From the NCBI GenBank assembly GCA_904502025.1, contig CAJGDJ010000043.1:1-14090 (forward strand): a DNA stretch of 14,090 nucleotides, read 5' to 3'. Numbering within the stretch: position 1 is the first letter of the stretch; each line of letters opens with the position of its first letter. The position numbers were made by a program, and so were the translations under genes. Below are positions 13,969-14,090 of the stretch, piece by piece. This DNA comes from an uncultured Muribaculaceae bacterium. GTDB taxonomy: Bacteria; Bacteroidota; Bacteroidia; Bacteroidales; Muribaculaceae. The notes under the pieces are model-generated. The model saw only the letters and a list, made by a program, of their open reading frames with translations, was not told the origin of the DNA and did no database searches.

Positions 13969-13994
13969 AACTTTTTTTGAGTGAATAAAAAATT

Positions 13995-14029
13995 AGGACT
14001 GGTTCCATTTGCATGAATCAGTCCTTTTT
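13995..14029 (+). terminator. Intrinsic terminator between fic and transposase
   Basis: AGGACTG (13995-14001) pairs with CAGTCCT (14019-14025). The stem continues inward with GTTC/GAAT (one G-T pair) to about 11-12 bp with a 9-base loop, and TTTTT ends at 14029. If it belongs to the IS, it would stop outside transcription from reaching the transposase gene, a common IS safeguard. Confidence 0.85.
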
Positions 14030-14032
14030 GGT

Positions 14033-14040
14033 TACTTTTG
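14033..14040 (+). promoter_or_regulatory. -7 element before the transposase start
   Basis: TACTTTTG matches TAnnTTTG and lies 23 bases before the ATG at 14064, directly after the terminator. A TTTG at -33 is not evident; that position falls in the terminator loop (TTTG at 14008-14011, 21 bp away), which is nevertheless a full match at the upper end of the accepted spacing. Confidence 0.55.
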
Positions 14041-14063
14041 TTTTACCACAAACAAGTTTAACC

Positions 14064-14090
14064 ATGGGTAAAAGTACACATTTTATCGGA
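14064..14090 (+). CDS. N-terminus of a probable IS4-type (DUF4372) transposase, cut by the window edge
   Basis: Only nine codons are visible: MGKSTHFIG. This start resembles the N-terminus of Bacteroidota IS4-family transposases carrying a DUF4372 domain, recalled from memory. Nine residues are too few for a firm assignment. The promoter, terminator and the loss of Fic homology just upstream support a mobile-element gene. Confidence 0.45.

Larger units (their letters stand above)
13951..14090 (+). mobile_element. Left end of an insertion sequence, partial
   Basis: Homology of the Fic protein stops at about 13950. From there the sequence has the look of an IS left end: a GC-containing tip (CTGTCCGATAAAAC at 13959-13972), an intrinsic terminator (13995-14029), a -7 promoter element (14033-14040) and the start of a transposase-like ORF (14064). 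The right end and any target duplication lie beyond the window, so the exact boundary is a guess. Confidence 0.5.

Noticed and set aside
13950..14005. Frameshifted continuation of the Fic protein (IQLLLSDKTFFE in another frame)
   Set aside because: It looks loosely like the next Fic helix but ends after about twelve residues without the inhibitory motif, and the bases fit an IS end better.

Overview
This window looks like chromosomal DNA of an AT-rich Bacteroidota, most likely a gut Bacteroidales. The family is not decidable from this sequence alone. Three things support this. Start sites are mostly preceded by the Bacteroidota -7 element TAnnTTTG rather than Shine-Dalgarno sequences. The parA-parB-DUF5683-LysM transglycosylase gene order is typical of the phylum. 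The proteins DUF4956, DUF2490, DUF2027-Smr and EFR1 are also common there. No rRNA, intact tRNA or CRISPR array was seen.

Layout. (1) 1-140: end of an intergenic region holding a 13-codon mini-ORF, a GC-rich hairpin and a strong AGGAG on the minus strand, probably the leader of a gene lying just outside the window. (2) 141-4563, minus strand: a parA-parB-DUF5683-mltD operon (chromosome segregation, a membrane protein, a LysM lytic transglycosylase) closed by an intrinsic terminator at 141-174. (3) 4564-4852: divergent intergenic region with 10-bp-phased repeats and a canonical Bacteroidota promoter. (4) 4853-7213, plus strand: VTC-domain protein, DUF4956 membrane protein and DUF2490 beta-barrel protein, ended by a terminator at 7249-7285 whose 3' arm is shared with the surE promoter. 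(5) 7325-8095, plus: surE nucleotidase. (6) 8118-9581, minus: a class II Fic protein with a C-terminal winged helix, followed by a PAT-like GNAT acetyltransferase. (7) 9686-11514, minus: DUF2027-Smr protein and an EFR1 flavodoxin/ferredoxin fusion. (8) 11592-12803, plus: queA, on back-to-back divergent promoters with the Smr gene. (9) 12804-14090: an accessory patch.

The accessory patch is the most unusual part. It starts with the 3' third of a tRNA (12814-12852) that has no 5' half. Then come a full promoter, a 27-bp near-palindrome, the decayed winged-helix end of an upstream gene (one stop, one single-base frameshift), and a gene fusing a BRO-N-like phage antirepressor domain to a Fic domain of the NmFic type. 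The remnant's stop overlaps the fusion gene's start as ATGA, so the two once formed a coupled operon. The Fic domain keeps its catalytic motif but ends about 45 residues early, losing the region where NmFic-type proteins carry their autoinhibitory helix. The truncation lies next to what looks like the left end of an IS carrying a transposase start at 14064. The window therefore seems to catch a regulated BRO-N/Fic module whose partner has decayed and whose inhibitory tail was removed by a mobile element.
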